Shown one piece after another: positions 53,674 through 62,845 of a DNA stretch of 64,000 nt. This DNA is from Candidatus Acidiferrales bacterium (lineage in GTDB: Bacteria; Bacteroidota; Ignavibacteria; Kryptoniales; JAKASW01): contig DATJAY010000035.1 in NCBI GenBank assembly GCA_035515795.1, positions 1-64,000 on the forward strand, in the 5' to 3' direction. Position 1 is the first letter of the stretch, and every line of letters starts with the position of its first letter. The notes below the pieces were generated by a model. The model had not been told where the DNA came from, did no database searches, and saw nothing but the letters and a program-made list of their open reading frames with translations. The position numbers and the translations under genes were made by a program.

Positions 53674-54657
53674 ATGAAAAACATTTCAATTGCAATGGTG
53701 ATCGCCTCGGCTCTGCTCTTCTTACCGCAGAAATCAAATGGTCAGGAATTATCATTCCAGGTATTTTACCATTCACTATCTCCCTACGGAGAATGGGTAA
53801 CTGTCGGAGATTACGGTATGTGCTGGAGGCCGGTCGGGGTTCCTATCGGCTGGCGTCCCTACGTTGACGGGCACTGGATTTGGACTGAATATGGCTGGAC
53901 ATGGGTTTCCGATTACGACTGGGGGTGGGCGCCGTTCCACTATGGCAGGTGGACTTTCGATCCAGAATATGGATGGGTCTGGATACCCGGTTATGTCTGG
54001 GCCCCTGCGTGGGTCGAATGGCGATGGGGTGGAGGTTATGCCGGTTGGGCACCGATGCCGCCGGGATTTCATTATAGAGTGGACGTCGTGGTCGGTCCGG
54101 ATTATAATGACTTCGGTGTTGGAATAGCCAGCTGGAATTTTATCCGCGCAGAGGAAATAGGAAGACCTCGATATGGATATATAGAAAGAGAAGCTGTGCC
54201 GCGACTCATAGGTACCACGCGGAATGTGACCCGATATAGATTCACTTCCAACGGCGTTTACAATACCGGTATGCCGAAGGGACAGGTTGAACATGTAGTG
54301 CGTCATCGAATTGAGACTGTAGATATTGTTCACACCACTGATCCCGGCAGGACACGCGTGGAAGGAAACCATATCCTCGTTTATTCTCCTGCACCGGTCG
54401 TGCCGCGAGTAAGAAATGAGGGACCAGTAGTTCGACGAGAGATTCAGCCGAGAAATGTTCACCAGTATCCGCCGCATTCTCGGAACAATCCGCGGCCTGA
54501 GTCTCGGCCGAGAGTCCGAAGCGAAAGAGTACCTCCCGCGTATCACCCTGACAGGCCGGTGCGGAACGAAAACCGGCCCAACACCCAGCCAAGACAAAAA
54601 GAAAAGGACAACAATAGCGGTCGACAGAGAGACAGCGGCCGGGCAAGACCACGTTAG
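53674..54657 (+). CDS. Exported tryptophan-rich DUF6600-like protein
   Basis: The 327-residue protein has a signal peptide ending KSNGQ and then an extraordinary Trp/Tyr/Gly-rich region (residues 38-130) with repeats of the type WRPYVDGHWIWTEYGWTWVS, YDWGWAPFHYGRW and WVWIPGYVWAPAWVEW, followed by a basic, Pro/Arg-rich tail (NRP-PRVRSERVPP). This pattern fits the DUF6600 family, whose job is unknown. GGAGGT precedes the ATG 4 bases away. Confidence 0.85.
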   Translation: MKNISIAMVIASALLFLPQKSNGQELSFQVFYHSLSPYGEWVTVGDYGMCWRPVGVPIGWRPYVDGHWIWTEYGWTWVSDYDWGWAPFHYGRWTFDPEYGWVWIPGYVWAPAWVEWRWGGGYAGWAPMPPGFHYRVDVVVGPDYNDFGVGIASWNFIRAEEIGRPRYGYIEREAVPRLIGTTRNVTRYRFTSNGVYNTGMPKGQVEHVVRHRIETVDIVHTTDPGRTRVEGNHILVYSPAPVVPRVRNEGPVVRREIQPRNVHQYPPHSRNNPRPESRPRVRSERVPPAYHPDRPVRNENRPNTQPRQKEKDNNSGRQRDSGRARPR

Positions 54658-54690
54658 ACCGATATCATCGAAAGACTTGCTAATGTTTTC

Positions 54691-54721
54691 AGCCCGTTCT
54701 CCATGATGGACGGGCTTTTTT
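54691..54721 (+). terminator. Terminator after the Trp-rich protein gene
   Basis: AGCCCGT (54691-54697) pairs with ACGGGCT (54710-54716) around a 12-nt loop and runs into TTTTTT. It separates the gene from the two-component pair. Confidence 0.85.
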
Positions 54722-54765
54722 ATCCATCTGACTTTGTACAGCTTTATTTTGTAAATTAAGTCGCT

Positions 54766-55437
54766 ATGAACATGCTTGTGATCGAAGACGAAAGAAAAGT
54801 TTCCCGATTTCTTAAACTCGGTCTTGAAGGAGAAAATCATATCGTGGATACGGCTTATGACGGCGAGACCGGAGAAAAACTTGCACTTGACGGCAAGTAT
54901 GACGTCATAGTCCTCGACTTGATGCTTCCTAAGAAATCCGGGATCGATGTTTTGAGATCCCTCCGAGTCAACGGCGTCTCTACCCCGATATTAATCCTCA
55001 CCGCAAAAGGGAGTTTAGAGGATAAAGTGGAAGGGCTCGACAAGGGGGCTGACGATTACTTGGTGAAGCCATTCGCATTTGCCGAGTTCATGGCGAGAGT
55101 CAGATCCCTCGGAAGAAGAAGCGGAGCCGAGAAGACGACGACACTCAAAGCGGCAGACCTCGAGCTTGACACCATCACGCGAAAAGCCCGGCGCGGCGGA
55201 AACGAAATAGAACTCACCAACCGGGAATTCGCGCTGCTCGAATATTTTATACGCAATGCCAACAGAGTTTTGACCCGAACAGTTATCTCCGAACATATCT
55301 GGGAATATGATTTCGATACGGGAACCAACATCGTGGAAGTTTACGTCAATAAACTGCGCAATAAAGTCGATTCCAAGTCCGAAAAGAAACTGATACAAAC
55401 GATCAGGGGTGCGGGGTATATGCTGAAGGTCGACTGA
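54766..55437 (+). CDS. OmpR/PhoB-type response regulator
   Basis: The 223-residue protein has a receiver domain with phospho-acceptor D51 (VIVLDLMLP), T79-type ILTAK and K101-type LVKPF, and a winged-helix domain (LTNREFALLEYF, GTNIVEVYVNKLRNKVD). It overlaps the kinase gene by one base, so the two form a single operon. Target genes are unknown; no metal or phosphate genes adjoin. Confidence 0.95.
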   Translation: MNMLVIEDERKVSRFLKLGLEGENHIVDTAYDGETGEKLALDGKYDVIVLDLMLPKKSGIDVLRSLRVNGVSTPILILTAKGSLEDKVEGLDKGADDYLVKPFAFAEFMARVRSLGRRSGAEKTTTLKAADLELDTITRKARRGGNEIELTNREFALLEYFIRNANRVLTRTVISEHIWEYDFDTGTNIVEVYVNKLRNKVDSKSEKKLIQTIRGAGYMLKVD

Positions 55438-56936
55438 TGTTCAAATCCATAAGACTGAAGCTGACATTCTGGTACTCGATCGTTCTCGTTATTGCACTTT
55501 CTGCTTTTGGAGTGACGGCTTATTTTTACACAGGCGAAGATCTTACCCGTAATTTAGATATCTCTCTCAGAAGCGAGGCTGAATGGCTTCAAGAAATCCT
55601 GGAAGGGAGGCTTGAAAAAGAACACGCCGATGCAAGAAGCCTGCGTCAGGAATTTCTCAAATCCCAAGCTGAAGCAGACACCGGTTCTCAGGGCGAAGAA
55701 CAAGGCGAGTCGGCCGAGGATTACGAAGTATGGAATAAAATCTACGAGCATTCGCTTTTGAATTCAAAAAAACAATTCATTTACATTTTCGATAGACGCG
55801 GAAGAACTTTCTATAAATCTTACAATCTAGGCCGTGACACCCTGCCTTCTCCTGAAAACCTTAGCCCTTATCACGTGTTGATTTCCGAGTTTAATTTAGG
55901 TGATCGCGCGGTTCGATTAGCCTCTCTAAACACAAAGTTCTACAGAATAAGAGTTGCTTATCCTGAAGACGAAATTACGGATGTCCTCCAAAATCTATTC
56001 TCGATATTCTTGCTCCTGATTCCCATAGTGTTTCTGATTTCCATAGTCGGCGGCTACTTTCTCGCCAAACAATCTTTGAAGCCAGTCGATGAGATCACCC
56101 AGACTGCAAGAAAAATTACGGCGACGAACCTCCAGGAACGCATTCACGTCATTAACCCACGCGACGAGATCGGCAGGCTAACAGAAACCCTCAACGACAT
56201 GATTGAAAGACTGGGAGCCTCATTTGAAAAAGTTGCTCAATTCTCGATGGACGCTTCACATGAACTACGGACTCCTCTCACAATCATGCGAGGCGAAATA
56301 GAATTGGCCCTCCGTGAAATCCAGACGACAAATTCATACAGGGAAACACTCGCGAGTTTGCTCGAAGAGGTCGTCCGAATGACGAGTATTATCGACGGTC
56401 TTATTCTTATCGCAAAAGCGGACGCCGGCAATGTAAAACTGGAAAAGAAGCCCATAAGGCTCGATGTCTTAGTGAATGAGATAAAGGAAGATGCCGAGGT
56501 GCTCGCCGAAAGGAAACGAATTCGAATCTCGATTTCTAAGTTGGATGAGACAACAGTTCTCGGAGATGAGATAAGGCTTCGCCAATTAATGTTGAACTTG
56601 GTTGACAATGCGATCAAATACACTCCTCAAGGCGGCAAAGTTACGCTGTCTCTTGAACGAAGCAACGGTAGCGCCAGCTTCACGGTTGAGGATACCGGAG
56701 TGGGAATTTCTCCAGATGATTTAGCCAAAATCTTCGACAGATTCTACCGGGTGGATAAAAGCCGAAGCAGACTTCCTGACGGTCTCGGATTAGGATTATC
56801 TATTTCGAAATGGGTTGCCGAGACTCACGGTGGGAAACTGTCTGCGGAAAGCAAAATCGGGATCGGGAGCAAGTTCACCGTAATGCTTCCCGCGATGATT
56901 CCCGGCGCGGCGGACAGACCGGCACTCAACGGTTGA
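55437..56936 (+). CDS. Membrane sensor histidine kinase
   Basis: The 499-residue kinase has two membrane segments (about 12-32 and 185-207) around a periplasmic domain with a very acidic stretch (EAEADTGSQGEEQGESAEDYE), a HAMP domain, HisKA H-box FSMDASHELRTPLTI, N-box NLVDNAIKYTP, G1 VEDTGVGIS and G2 GLGLGLSISKW. It pairs with the upstream regulator. Architecture resembles CusS/heavy-metal sensor-like kinases. Confidence 0.95.
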   Translation: MFKSIRLKLTFWYSIVLVIALSAFGVTAYFYTGEDLTRNLDISLRSEAEWLQEILEGRLEKEHADARSLRQEFLKSQAEADTGSQGEEQGESAEDYEVWNKIYEHSLLNSKKQFIYIFDRRGRTFYKSYNLGRDTLPSPENLSPYHVLISEFNLGDRAVRLASLNTKFYRIRVAYPEDEITDVLQNLFSIFLLLIPIVFLISIVGGYFLAKQSLKPVDEITQTARKITATNLQERIHVINPRDEIGRLTETLNDMIERLGASFEKVAQFSMDASHELRTPLTIMRGEIELALREIQTTNSYRETLASLLEEVVRMTSIIDGLILIAKADAGNVKLEKKPIRLDVLVNEIKEDAEVLAERKRIRISISKLDETTVLGDEIRLRQLMLNLVDNAIKYTPQGGKVTLSLERSNGSASFTVEDTGVGISPDDLAKIFDRFYRVDKSRSRLPDGLGLGLSISKWVAETHGGKLSAESKIGIGSKFTVMLPAMIPGAADRPALNG

Positions 56937-57066
56937 CGCGTCAGCGCGCGACACAAGCAACCGCTGCTGAGGACAATTAAAGTTTTTTAATCGCGATTTA
57001 ATTGCTTAGACACAATTCCGGGGATAAGTTTATTCAAAACAATAAACAACAAGGAGGATATATAAA

Positions 57067-57306
57067 ATGAAAAAGCTCGTTGTGATGATTCTTATCGTTT
57101 CCTTTGCGGCTTTTGGCACAATTGCCATTGCCGGTGAAATCCCGACGAAAACAAAGAGCGATTCGACGATGACCAAAAAGATGACGGAAAAAAACTCTAA
57201 GAAGTCATCGAACAAAGGAAAGTGGTCAAAATCGAAAAAGATGACCGGGAAGAAAAAAACATCTGCAAAAAAAGACAACAATACGAGCGAACCGAAAGAG
57301 AAGTAA
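57067..57306 (+). CDS. Small exported Lys-rich protein
   Basis: The 79-residue protein has a signal peptide (MKKLVVMILIVSFAAFGTIA) and a mature part of about 55 residues dominated by Lys, Ser and Thr (MTKKMTEKNSKKSSNKGKW). AAGGAGGATATATAA gives a strong ribosome-binding site. It lies downstream of the two-component pair and may be its target. No family recognised. Confidence 0.6.
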   Translation: MKKLVVMILIVSFAAFGTIAIAGEIPTKTKSDSTMTKKMTEKNSKKSSNKGKWSKSKKMTGKKKTSAKKDNNTSEPKEK

Positions 57307-57381
57307 CTTTTCTATAAAGGGAGCTACGGATGCCGAGCACCGGAGGGTGGAAGCGGCATCGAAAGCAGACTTTTTCTTTCA

Positions 57382-57412
57382 AAAGTCTCCGTCTTACGCG
57401 GAGACTTTTTTA
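57382..57412 (+). terminator. Terminator after the small Lys-rich gene
   Basis: AAAGTCTCCG (57382-57391) pairs perfectly with CGGAGACTTT (57399-57408), followed by a T-run. It also ends the plus-strand block opposite the fumarase/aspartase gene. Confidence 0.88.
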
Positions 57413-57464
57413 TTTATCGACGCAACTCGATCACGTCTTCGGCGCAACCATCACATCCAGACTA

Positions 57465-58856
57465 TCAGTGCCTTCCGACCTCGGTTAATTTGTACGGATC
57501 CAAAATTTCGCCGAGAAGTTTTTCATCCAGAACTTTTTTCTCTACAAGGACGGCGCGAATGCTTTTGCCTTTCGCAACCGCTTCCTTCACGACTTCAGCA
57601 GCTTTAAGATAGCCGATATGCGGGGTGAGCGCTGTGACAATGCTGACGCTTTTCTCCGCGAATTCCCTGCAGACGGTCTCATCCGCTTCTATACCGTCGA
57701 TACATTTCACGCGCAAAATATGCAAAGCGTTCCTGTAAATCTCGAGCGCGAATGTCAAATTAAACCCGATGACCGGCATCATCACGTTGAGCTCCAGCTG
57801 ACCGGCTTGAGCCGCATATGCTACGGTTGTATCCAAGCCGATCACCTGATACGAAACCATGTTCACCATTTCGAGAATGCTCGGGTTCACTTTGCCCGGC
57901 ATGATGGATGATCCGGGTTGAACCGCCGGGAGTTTTAGTTCGGCAAATCCCGTTCGAGGTCCGCTGCCGAGCAAGCGGAGATCGTTGGCAATTCTCGTGA
58001 TATCGAGCGCGAGATTACGCAATGTCCCGCTTAACAAAACTGCTCCTGCCATGCTCTGCATCGCTTCGAAATAATTCTTAGCCGCCTTGAAATCAATTTC
58101 CGTCAACGAAGATAATTCCTTCACCATCATTTCTCGATATCCTGGATCAGCATTAACGCCCGTTCCGACAGCAGTCCCGCCGATACCTAGACAAGTCAAA
58201 TCTTCTCTGCATGATTTGATCCTGTCGAAGTGTCCGCGAACGCACGCTGCATATCCTGAAAATTCCTGTCCGAGCCTGATCGGCGTAGCATCCTGGAGAT
58301 GCGTTCTTCCCGACTTGATCACGTGATCAAACTCTTTCGTTTTCCTATCAAAGGCTTTTGCAAGTTCGTCCAGCACCGGCAAGAATTTGTCGATCAACAA
58401 AGTGGCCGAGATTCTAATGACTGCGGGTATCACGTCGTTCGTTGACTGGGCCATATTTACGTCGTCGTTTGCACTCACGACGGAATAGTCCCCGCGTTTA
58501 CCTCCGAGAATCTCTATAGCGCGATTGGCTATAACTTCATTAGCGTTCATGTTGTGCGATGTGCCTGCGCCGGCCTGATAGACATCGACGACAAATTGAT
58601 CCAAATTCTTACCGTCCAAAATCTCGTCACAAGCTTGAATGATGGCATCAGCTTTTCTTTTGTCGAGCAGATTCAATTTATTGTTCACGATCGCCGCTCC
58701 TTTTTTGACAAGAACGGTCGCCTTGATCCAATCGGGATGCGGCTTGATTCCGCTTACCGGAAAATTCTCAACTGCGCGCTGCGTCTGGACGCCGTAGTAT
58801 GCATTGACCGGAACTCTCAACTCCCCCAAAGAGTCTTTTTCGATTCTATAATCCAT
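57465..58856 (-). CDS. Class II fumarase/aspartate ammonia-lyase family enzyme
   Basis: The 463-residue enzyme has the three family regions: SGRTHLQDATPIRLGQEF, the central helical bundle, and GSSIMPGKVNPSILEMVNM containing the catalytic loop. It makes fumarate from aspartate, or interconverts malate and fumarate. MPGKVNP is the fumarase form of the loop, whereas overall sequence (KDSLGELRVPVNAYYGVQT, LRLLGSGPRTG) is close to aspartase, so the substrate is left open. ATG 58856 has GAGGAC upstream; a TTG at 58868 is less likely. Confidence 0.9.
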   Translation of the reverse strand: MDYRIEKDSLGELRVPVNAYYGVQTQRAVENFPVSGIKPHPDWIKATVLVKKGAAIVNNKLNLLDKRKADAIIQACDEILDGKNLDQFVVDVYQAGAGTSHNMNANEVIANRAIEILGGKRGDYSVVSANDDVNMAQSTNDVIPAVIRISATLLIDKFLPVLDELAKAFDRKTKEFDHVIKSGRTHLQDATPIRLGQEFSGYAACVRGHFDRIKSCREDLTCLGIGGTAVGTGVNADPGYREMMVKELSSLTEIDFKAAKNYFEAMQSMAGAVLLSGTLRNLALDITRIANDLRLLGSGPRTGFAELKLPAVQPGSSIMPGKVNPSILEMVNMVSYQVIGLDTTVAYAAQAGQLELNVMMPVIGFNLTFALEIYRNALHILRVKCIDGIEADETVCREFAEKSVSIVTALTPHIGYLKAAEVVKEAVAKGKSIRAVLVEKKVLDEKLLGEILDPYKLTEVGRH

Positions 58857-59057
58857 ATTTGTCCTCAATAATTCTTAATTCATTGCCGATACCATTTGCA
58901 GTTATTCTCTGCAATGGGCCATGATTAATTTAACCAAAGTATCTAAGCGGCTCAACTTCACCACGGAATATGTTTGTAGCTTGGTTATTGAACAGTCCGC
59001 CGTTATATTTCTAAAGCAAGAGCAAAATGGTGTGGGAATGTGATTGCAGAATTATCA

Positions 59058-59086
59058 TTGACCGGGAAATTTTTGTCTGTGATATT
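59058..59086 (+). promoter_or_regulatory. Candidate promoter in the fumarase/small-protein gap
   Basis: TTGACC (59058-59063), a 17-base spacer and GATATT (59081-59086) form a sigma-70-like pair about 95 bases before the gene at 59180. The other bases of this divergent gap (58857-59179) show no gene or strong hairpin. Confidence 0.35.
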
Positions 59087-59179
59087 TTGATAAGATCACT
59101 TAAATATGCTGGATCTCAAATAGGTTAGTAGATCTGTGGTAATGTTAAACGACGATATTAACAATCGAGGAGAATCATC

Positions 59180-59401
59180 ATGGCTGACTGCGAATGTCTT
59201 GCGGGCTGTCCATTTTTTAATGATAAGATGGCGGACATGCCCGGGCTGACTACTCTGTATAAAAGGTCATACTGCCAGGGCGGCGAGTTCGCGCAATGTG
59301 CTAGATACATGGTTTTCAAAGCTCTCGGTAAGCCGTCCGTGCCGGCAGATTTGTTTCCAAACCAAGTTGAAAGAGCAAAAGCGTTAATCGGCAATCGGTG
59401 A
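59180..59401 (+). CDS. Small cysteine-rich protein
   Basis: The 73-residue protein starts MADCECLAGCPFFNDKMADM and contains five Cys residues (positions 4, 6, 10, 32 and 40). The four-Cys spacing suggests a metal or Fe-S site. Small proteins of this kind occur in many anaerobes and FCB bacteria; the function is unknown. GAGGAG is found 9 bases before the ATG. The gene stands alone. Confidence 0.75.
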   Translation: MADCECLAGCPFFNDKMADMPGLTTLYKRSYCQGGEFAQCARYMVFKALGKPSVPADLFPNQVERAKALIGNR

Positions 59402-59544
59402 TGGATTGAAGAATCTGCTAAGAGAATCTACTCTCTTTACGCTGTTTTCATAAGTAAGATTGCTTGCGCGTTGATAGAATAAAACGCGGCGGGTGAAATT
59501 TTTTAATTGGACAATAGCCATCACCAGGAGGCATTTACAAAATC

Positions 59545-60021
59545 ATGGATGTCCCAACGTACATGCCTGCAGCAGGAATCAACGTCCCACAGATGCAGCG
59601 CCTTTACCGTTGGCTCGTGTACAAGCGGTTTACGATTGTTATCTACGGGCTCAGTTTTTGGGCCGGCCCGATTATTGTCGCTGTAGTCTTAGCTATGCTG
59701 GCGATCTTGTTTGCGCCATATGTGCTTTTTGTACTTTACAAAAACGGAAAACGCGGCTGGCTTTTATCATTTGCCATTATCGCCGGCATTCCCATTGCGC
59801 TGACATTTGTTCCCACACAAAGTTCATTAATCCATGTTTTCCTTCTTTATCAACCTCTCCTAGCGTTTTATTTCTATTGCTTCGTGTTGCGTTATTCGGT
59901 GGCCGACTGGATCAGCGATGCCGTGCCTGAGGGCGAGACATGGGTCGAAACCAAAGATAAAATAAATGAACCCGAGAAGATCTCCGGTAGGTGGATTTCC
60001 GGCGGTCAAGAAAACCTGTAG
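59545..60021 (+). CDS. Small multi-pass membrane protein
   Basis: The 158-residue protein has about three to four hydrophobic segments (30-50, 52-75, 81-100 and 107-125) and a hydrophilic C-terminus. AGGAGG lies 13 bases before the ATG. No family is recognised. An overlapping frame starting at 59493 is a shadow. The 228 bases that follow to 60249 show nothing certain. Confidence 0.7.
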   Translation: MDVPTYMPAAGINVPQMQRLYRWLVYKRFTIVIYGLSFWAGPIIVAVVLAMLAILFAPYVLFVLYKNGKRGWLLSFAIIAGIPIALTFVPTQSSLIHVFLLYQPLLAFYFYCFVLRYSVADWISDAVPEGETWVETKDKINEPEKISGRWISGGQENL

Positions 60022-60249
60022 AACCTATCGGCCCTGGCGGTCCCGTCTTCCCCCTGCAGCTAAACACTCCGAACGAACTCAATTTGACATTTGATGGAAC
60101 AGCTGTTACGCTTCGATCAAATCTGTGGACAAAGCGGAAAACGCAGAACAACTATTGCAGGCATCAGTTGATTGCATGTCACAATCAAAATCAATAACTT
60201 TTATGGAGATAGGTATACACATTCAATTAATTCTGTCTAGGAGGCCGAG

Positions 60250-60990
60250 ATGAATTGCCCTAGCTGTGGCTCTCAAAATGAATCGTCTGCAAAATTTTGC
60301 GGCATCTGTGGGAAACCGTTAGAAACTCCAATTGAAGAGAAGAAAGAGAAAACTCCGCCTCGAATGAACCCCCTGCCAGTTCAAGAACAGGGAAGGGGTG
60401 AGCTCGTCCTTGCTCTCGGCATACTCAGCATACTGCTTTTTGGTCCGGTCCTAGGCATTCCAGCGTGGGTCATGGGACAGCATGATCTGAAGAAAATAAA
60501 GACCGGCGCCATTGCCATTTCTCAGAGAGGTTTGACGCGATCAGGAATGATCTTAGGGATCATCGGCACTTTTGTTAGCGTCTTAACTATCATAGTTGTT
60601 GGAATGGCCATATCGACAGGAATTTCCATGTTCAAATCCAATGCGATGATTACAAACCGTGATGATATGTTAAACGATCTGAACAACCTTGCTGCTAAGG
60701 CTCAACAATATTACCGAAAGCCTGCGTCGATGGGGGGTGGCGGAGGAACATTTCAGGGATTCGTCTTGTCCCAGATGGACGCCGAGAACGGCAACGGAGT
60801 ATACTGGTACGATGCATCCGCACCAAAAATATATGAAAATCCGCCGCTCACCGATCGTCCCTTTCCTTATGAACAACGTGTTATTTACATCGTAGGGAGA
60901 GGGAACGAAACTGGCCGAGATGGGGTAGACAAAGTGGAAGCATATGTTGAGGTCTCTCCCAATCGCGTCACAGCCCGTGTGCTTAATTAG
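60250..60990 (+). CDS. Zinc-ribbon plus DUF4190-type membrane protein
   Basis: The 246-residue protein starts with a zinc ribbon (CPSCGSQNESSAKFCGICGK) followed by two hydrophobic segments separated by WVMGQHDLKKIKTGAIAISQ, as in DUF4190 proteins. The soluble C-terminal half contains type-IV-pilin-like terms (NDLNNLAAKAQQYYRKP), so it may be an assembly or sensing module. Function unknown. AGGAGGCCGAG is upstream. Confidence 0.8.
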   Translation: MNCPSCGSQNESSAKFCGICGKPLETPIEEKKEKTPPRMNPLPVQEQGRGELVLALGILSILLFGPVLGIPAWVMGQHDLKKIKTGAIAISQRGLTRSGMILGIIGTFVSVLTIIVVGMAISTGISMFKSNAMITNRDDMLNDLNNLAAKAQQYYRKPASMGGGGGTFQGFVLSQMDAENGNGVYWYDASAPKIYENPPLTDRPFPYEQRVIYIVGRGNETGRDGVDKVEAYVEVSPNRVTARVLN

Positions 60991-61024
60991 CCGCGGATGG
61001 TTGCGCGCCTGAAAAAAGTGAACT

Positions 61025-61471
61025 CTATTTTTTTTCTTTCGTCTTAAACGCCTCTTCCAGCGTGTGCCATGAAAGCGTGGCACATTTGACACGCACTGGA
61101 AATTTAGAGACGCCCCTCAAGGCCACCGCATCCCCCAGTTCTTCCACATCCGATTCATTTCCGTTTTCAGACTGAGCCCCCTTTACCATCGCATAAAATT
61201 TTTCGGCAATCCGTCTGACCTCGTCTAACGATTTACCCTTCACAAGGTCGGTCATGATCGAAGCTGACGCCTGGCTGATCGAGCATCCTGCGCCGGAAAA
61301 CTTCGCGTCTTCTACTATCCCGTTCTTAACAAGAACGGTGATCTCGATATCATCACCGCATGATTCGTTGTAGCCTCTCGAATTCTGCGTCGCGTCTTCG
61401 ATAACGCCATGGTTGTGAGGATGCTGGTAGTGGTCGAGAATTATTTCAGTGAAGAGATCACTTAGCGACAT
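61025..61471 (-). CDS. sufU: SufU-type Fe-S cluster assembly/sulfur-acceptor protein
   Basis: The 148-residue protein has the IscU/SufU fold with NESCGDDIEI, FSGAGCSIS and VKCATLSWHT, giving the three conserved Cys plus Asp. The 18-residue insertion relative to IscU (around ENGNESDVEELGD) is the mark of SufU. It accepts sulfur from SufS. ATG 61471 lies inside sufS and is consistent with coupled translation. Confidence 0.93.
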   Translation of the reverse strand: MSLSDLFTEIILDHYQHPHNHGVIEDATQNSRGYNESCGDDIEITVLVKNGIVEDAKFSGAGCSISQASASIMTDLVKGKSLDEVRRIAEKFYAMVKGAQSENGNESDVEELGDAVALRGVSKFPVRVKCATLSWHTLEEAFKTKEKK

Positions 61472-62702
61472 GTGCTCTTTCTCTTGGTTTGAAAATTGCG
61501 GCCGCTTTCTCCAGCCCACTGGCGAGTGCTTCAACATCGGACTCATTGTTATAAACATAAAAACTTGCTCGAGCTGTCGCCTGCACGTGAAGCGTCCGCA
61601 TGAGAGGCTGTGCGCAATGGTGACCGGCACGAATTGCAATGCCTTCCGAATCCAGAATGCTCGAGATATCGTGCGGATGAGCACCGTCAATGGTCAACGA
61701 TATGACCCCGGTGCCGTTTTCCTGATGCCTGTGAATGTGAATTCCGTCGATTTCACTGAGCCGGCGCACGGCAAGATTGCCAAGCCTAGCCTCGTGTTCT
61801 TGAATGTTTTTCATACCGACGCTCTCAAGATATTCGACTGCGGCCTTAAGGCCGACGGCTCCTGCTATATTCGGCGTTCCTGCTTCGAATTTGTGAGGCG
61901 GCTTCGCATAGCTGGAAGTCGCAGGAAATACTTCGTTAATCATCTCACCGCCGCCTAAGAAGGGTTCCATTTTCTCCAGAATCTCGTGACGACCATACAA
62001 GCACCCGATGCCGGTTGGACCGCACATTTTGTGTCCACTGAAAGCATAAAAGTCGCAGTCTATTTCTTTGACGTCAATGGGCATGTGAGGAACTCCCTGC
62101 GCACCGTCGATAATGCAAATTGCCCCCGCTTCGTGTGCGAGCCGCGTAATTTCCGTTACAGGATTTACCGTGCCGAGTACGTTTGAGATATGAACGACTG
62201 AAACAACCTTTGTCCTAGAGCTCAGATTCCGCTTCAGCGAATCCAAGTCCAACTGGAAATCATCTCTCAACCTGATAAATTTCAGAATGGAGCCCGTATG
62301 TCTCGAAATAATGTGCCATGGCACAAGGTTGCTGTGATGTTCCATCTCGGTTAGAATTATCTCATCGCCCCTATGAAGGTTGTTTAACCCCCAAGCGTAT
62401 GCAACTAAGTTTATGGATTCCGTTGCATTTCTCGTGAAGACCAGCGATTCGGGTTTCGGTGCGTTGACAAAACCAGCGATTTTTGTCCTCGATCCCTCAT
62501 ACATATCGGTCGCGATTTGACTGAGCTCATAAGCACCTCGATGGACATTCGCGTTGAAGTTTGAATAGTACCCGTCAAGAGCATCGATCACGCACCGAGG
62601 TTTCTGAGTGGTTGCCGCACTGTCAAGATAAATGAGCGGCTTGCCTTTTGAAGCCCAGTACGAAAATATCGGAAAATCCTGCTTTATATTATCGAACGTC
62701 AT
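61458..62702 (-). CDS. sufS: Cysteine desulfurase SufS
   Basis: This 414-residue PLP enzyme shows YLDSAATTQKP, NVHRGAYELS, the PLP-lysine SGHKMCGPTGIG and the catalytic Cys loop RAGHHCAQPLMR. It releases sulfur from cysteine for Fe-S clusters. It overlaps sufU by 14 bases. Confidence 0.96.
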   Translation of the reverse strand: MTFDNIKQDFPIFSYWASKGKPLIYLDSAATTQKPRCVIDALDGYYSNFNANVHRGAYELSQIATDMYEGSRTKIAGFVNAPKPESLVFTRNATESINLVAYAWGLNNLHRGDEIILTEMEHHSNLVPWHIISRHTGSILKFIRLRDDFQLDLDSLKRNLSSRTKVVSVVHISNVLGTVNPVTEITRLAHEAGAICIIDGAQGVPHMPIDVKEIDCDFYAFSGHKMCGPTGIGCLYGRHEILEKMEPFLGGGEMINEVFPATSSYAKPPHKFEAGTPNIAGAVGLKAAVEYLESVGMKNIQEHEARLGNLAVRRLSEIDGIHIHRHQENGTGVISLTIDGAHPHDISSILDSEGIAIRAGHHCAQPLMRTLHVQATARASFYVYNNESDVEALASGLEKAAAIFKPRERAHVAK

Positions 62703-62845
62703 AACTTGTTTCCTCTTCTCCTCAGTAAGGCCAACAAATCCCGCGAGGAAAAGATTCAGTACAAAGTGTAAGCATCAATTTTACCTCTCGCTTTAGAAAG
62801 AATGGCGATATCCTCAGCATAAAATAGCATGCCCACGCAACGAAT

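Noticed and set aside
59493-59930. Alternative 145-codon frame overlapping the gene at 59545
   Set aside because: It is Cys/Arg-rich without domain character, whereas the 59545 frame gives proper membrane segments and a better ribosome-binding site.
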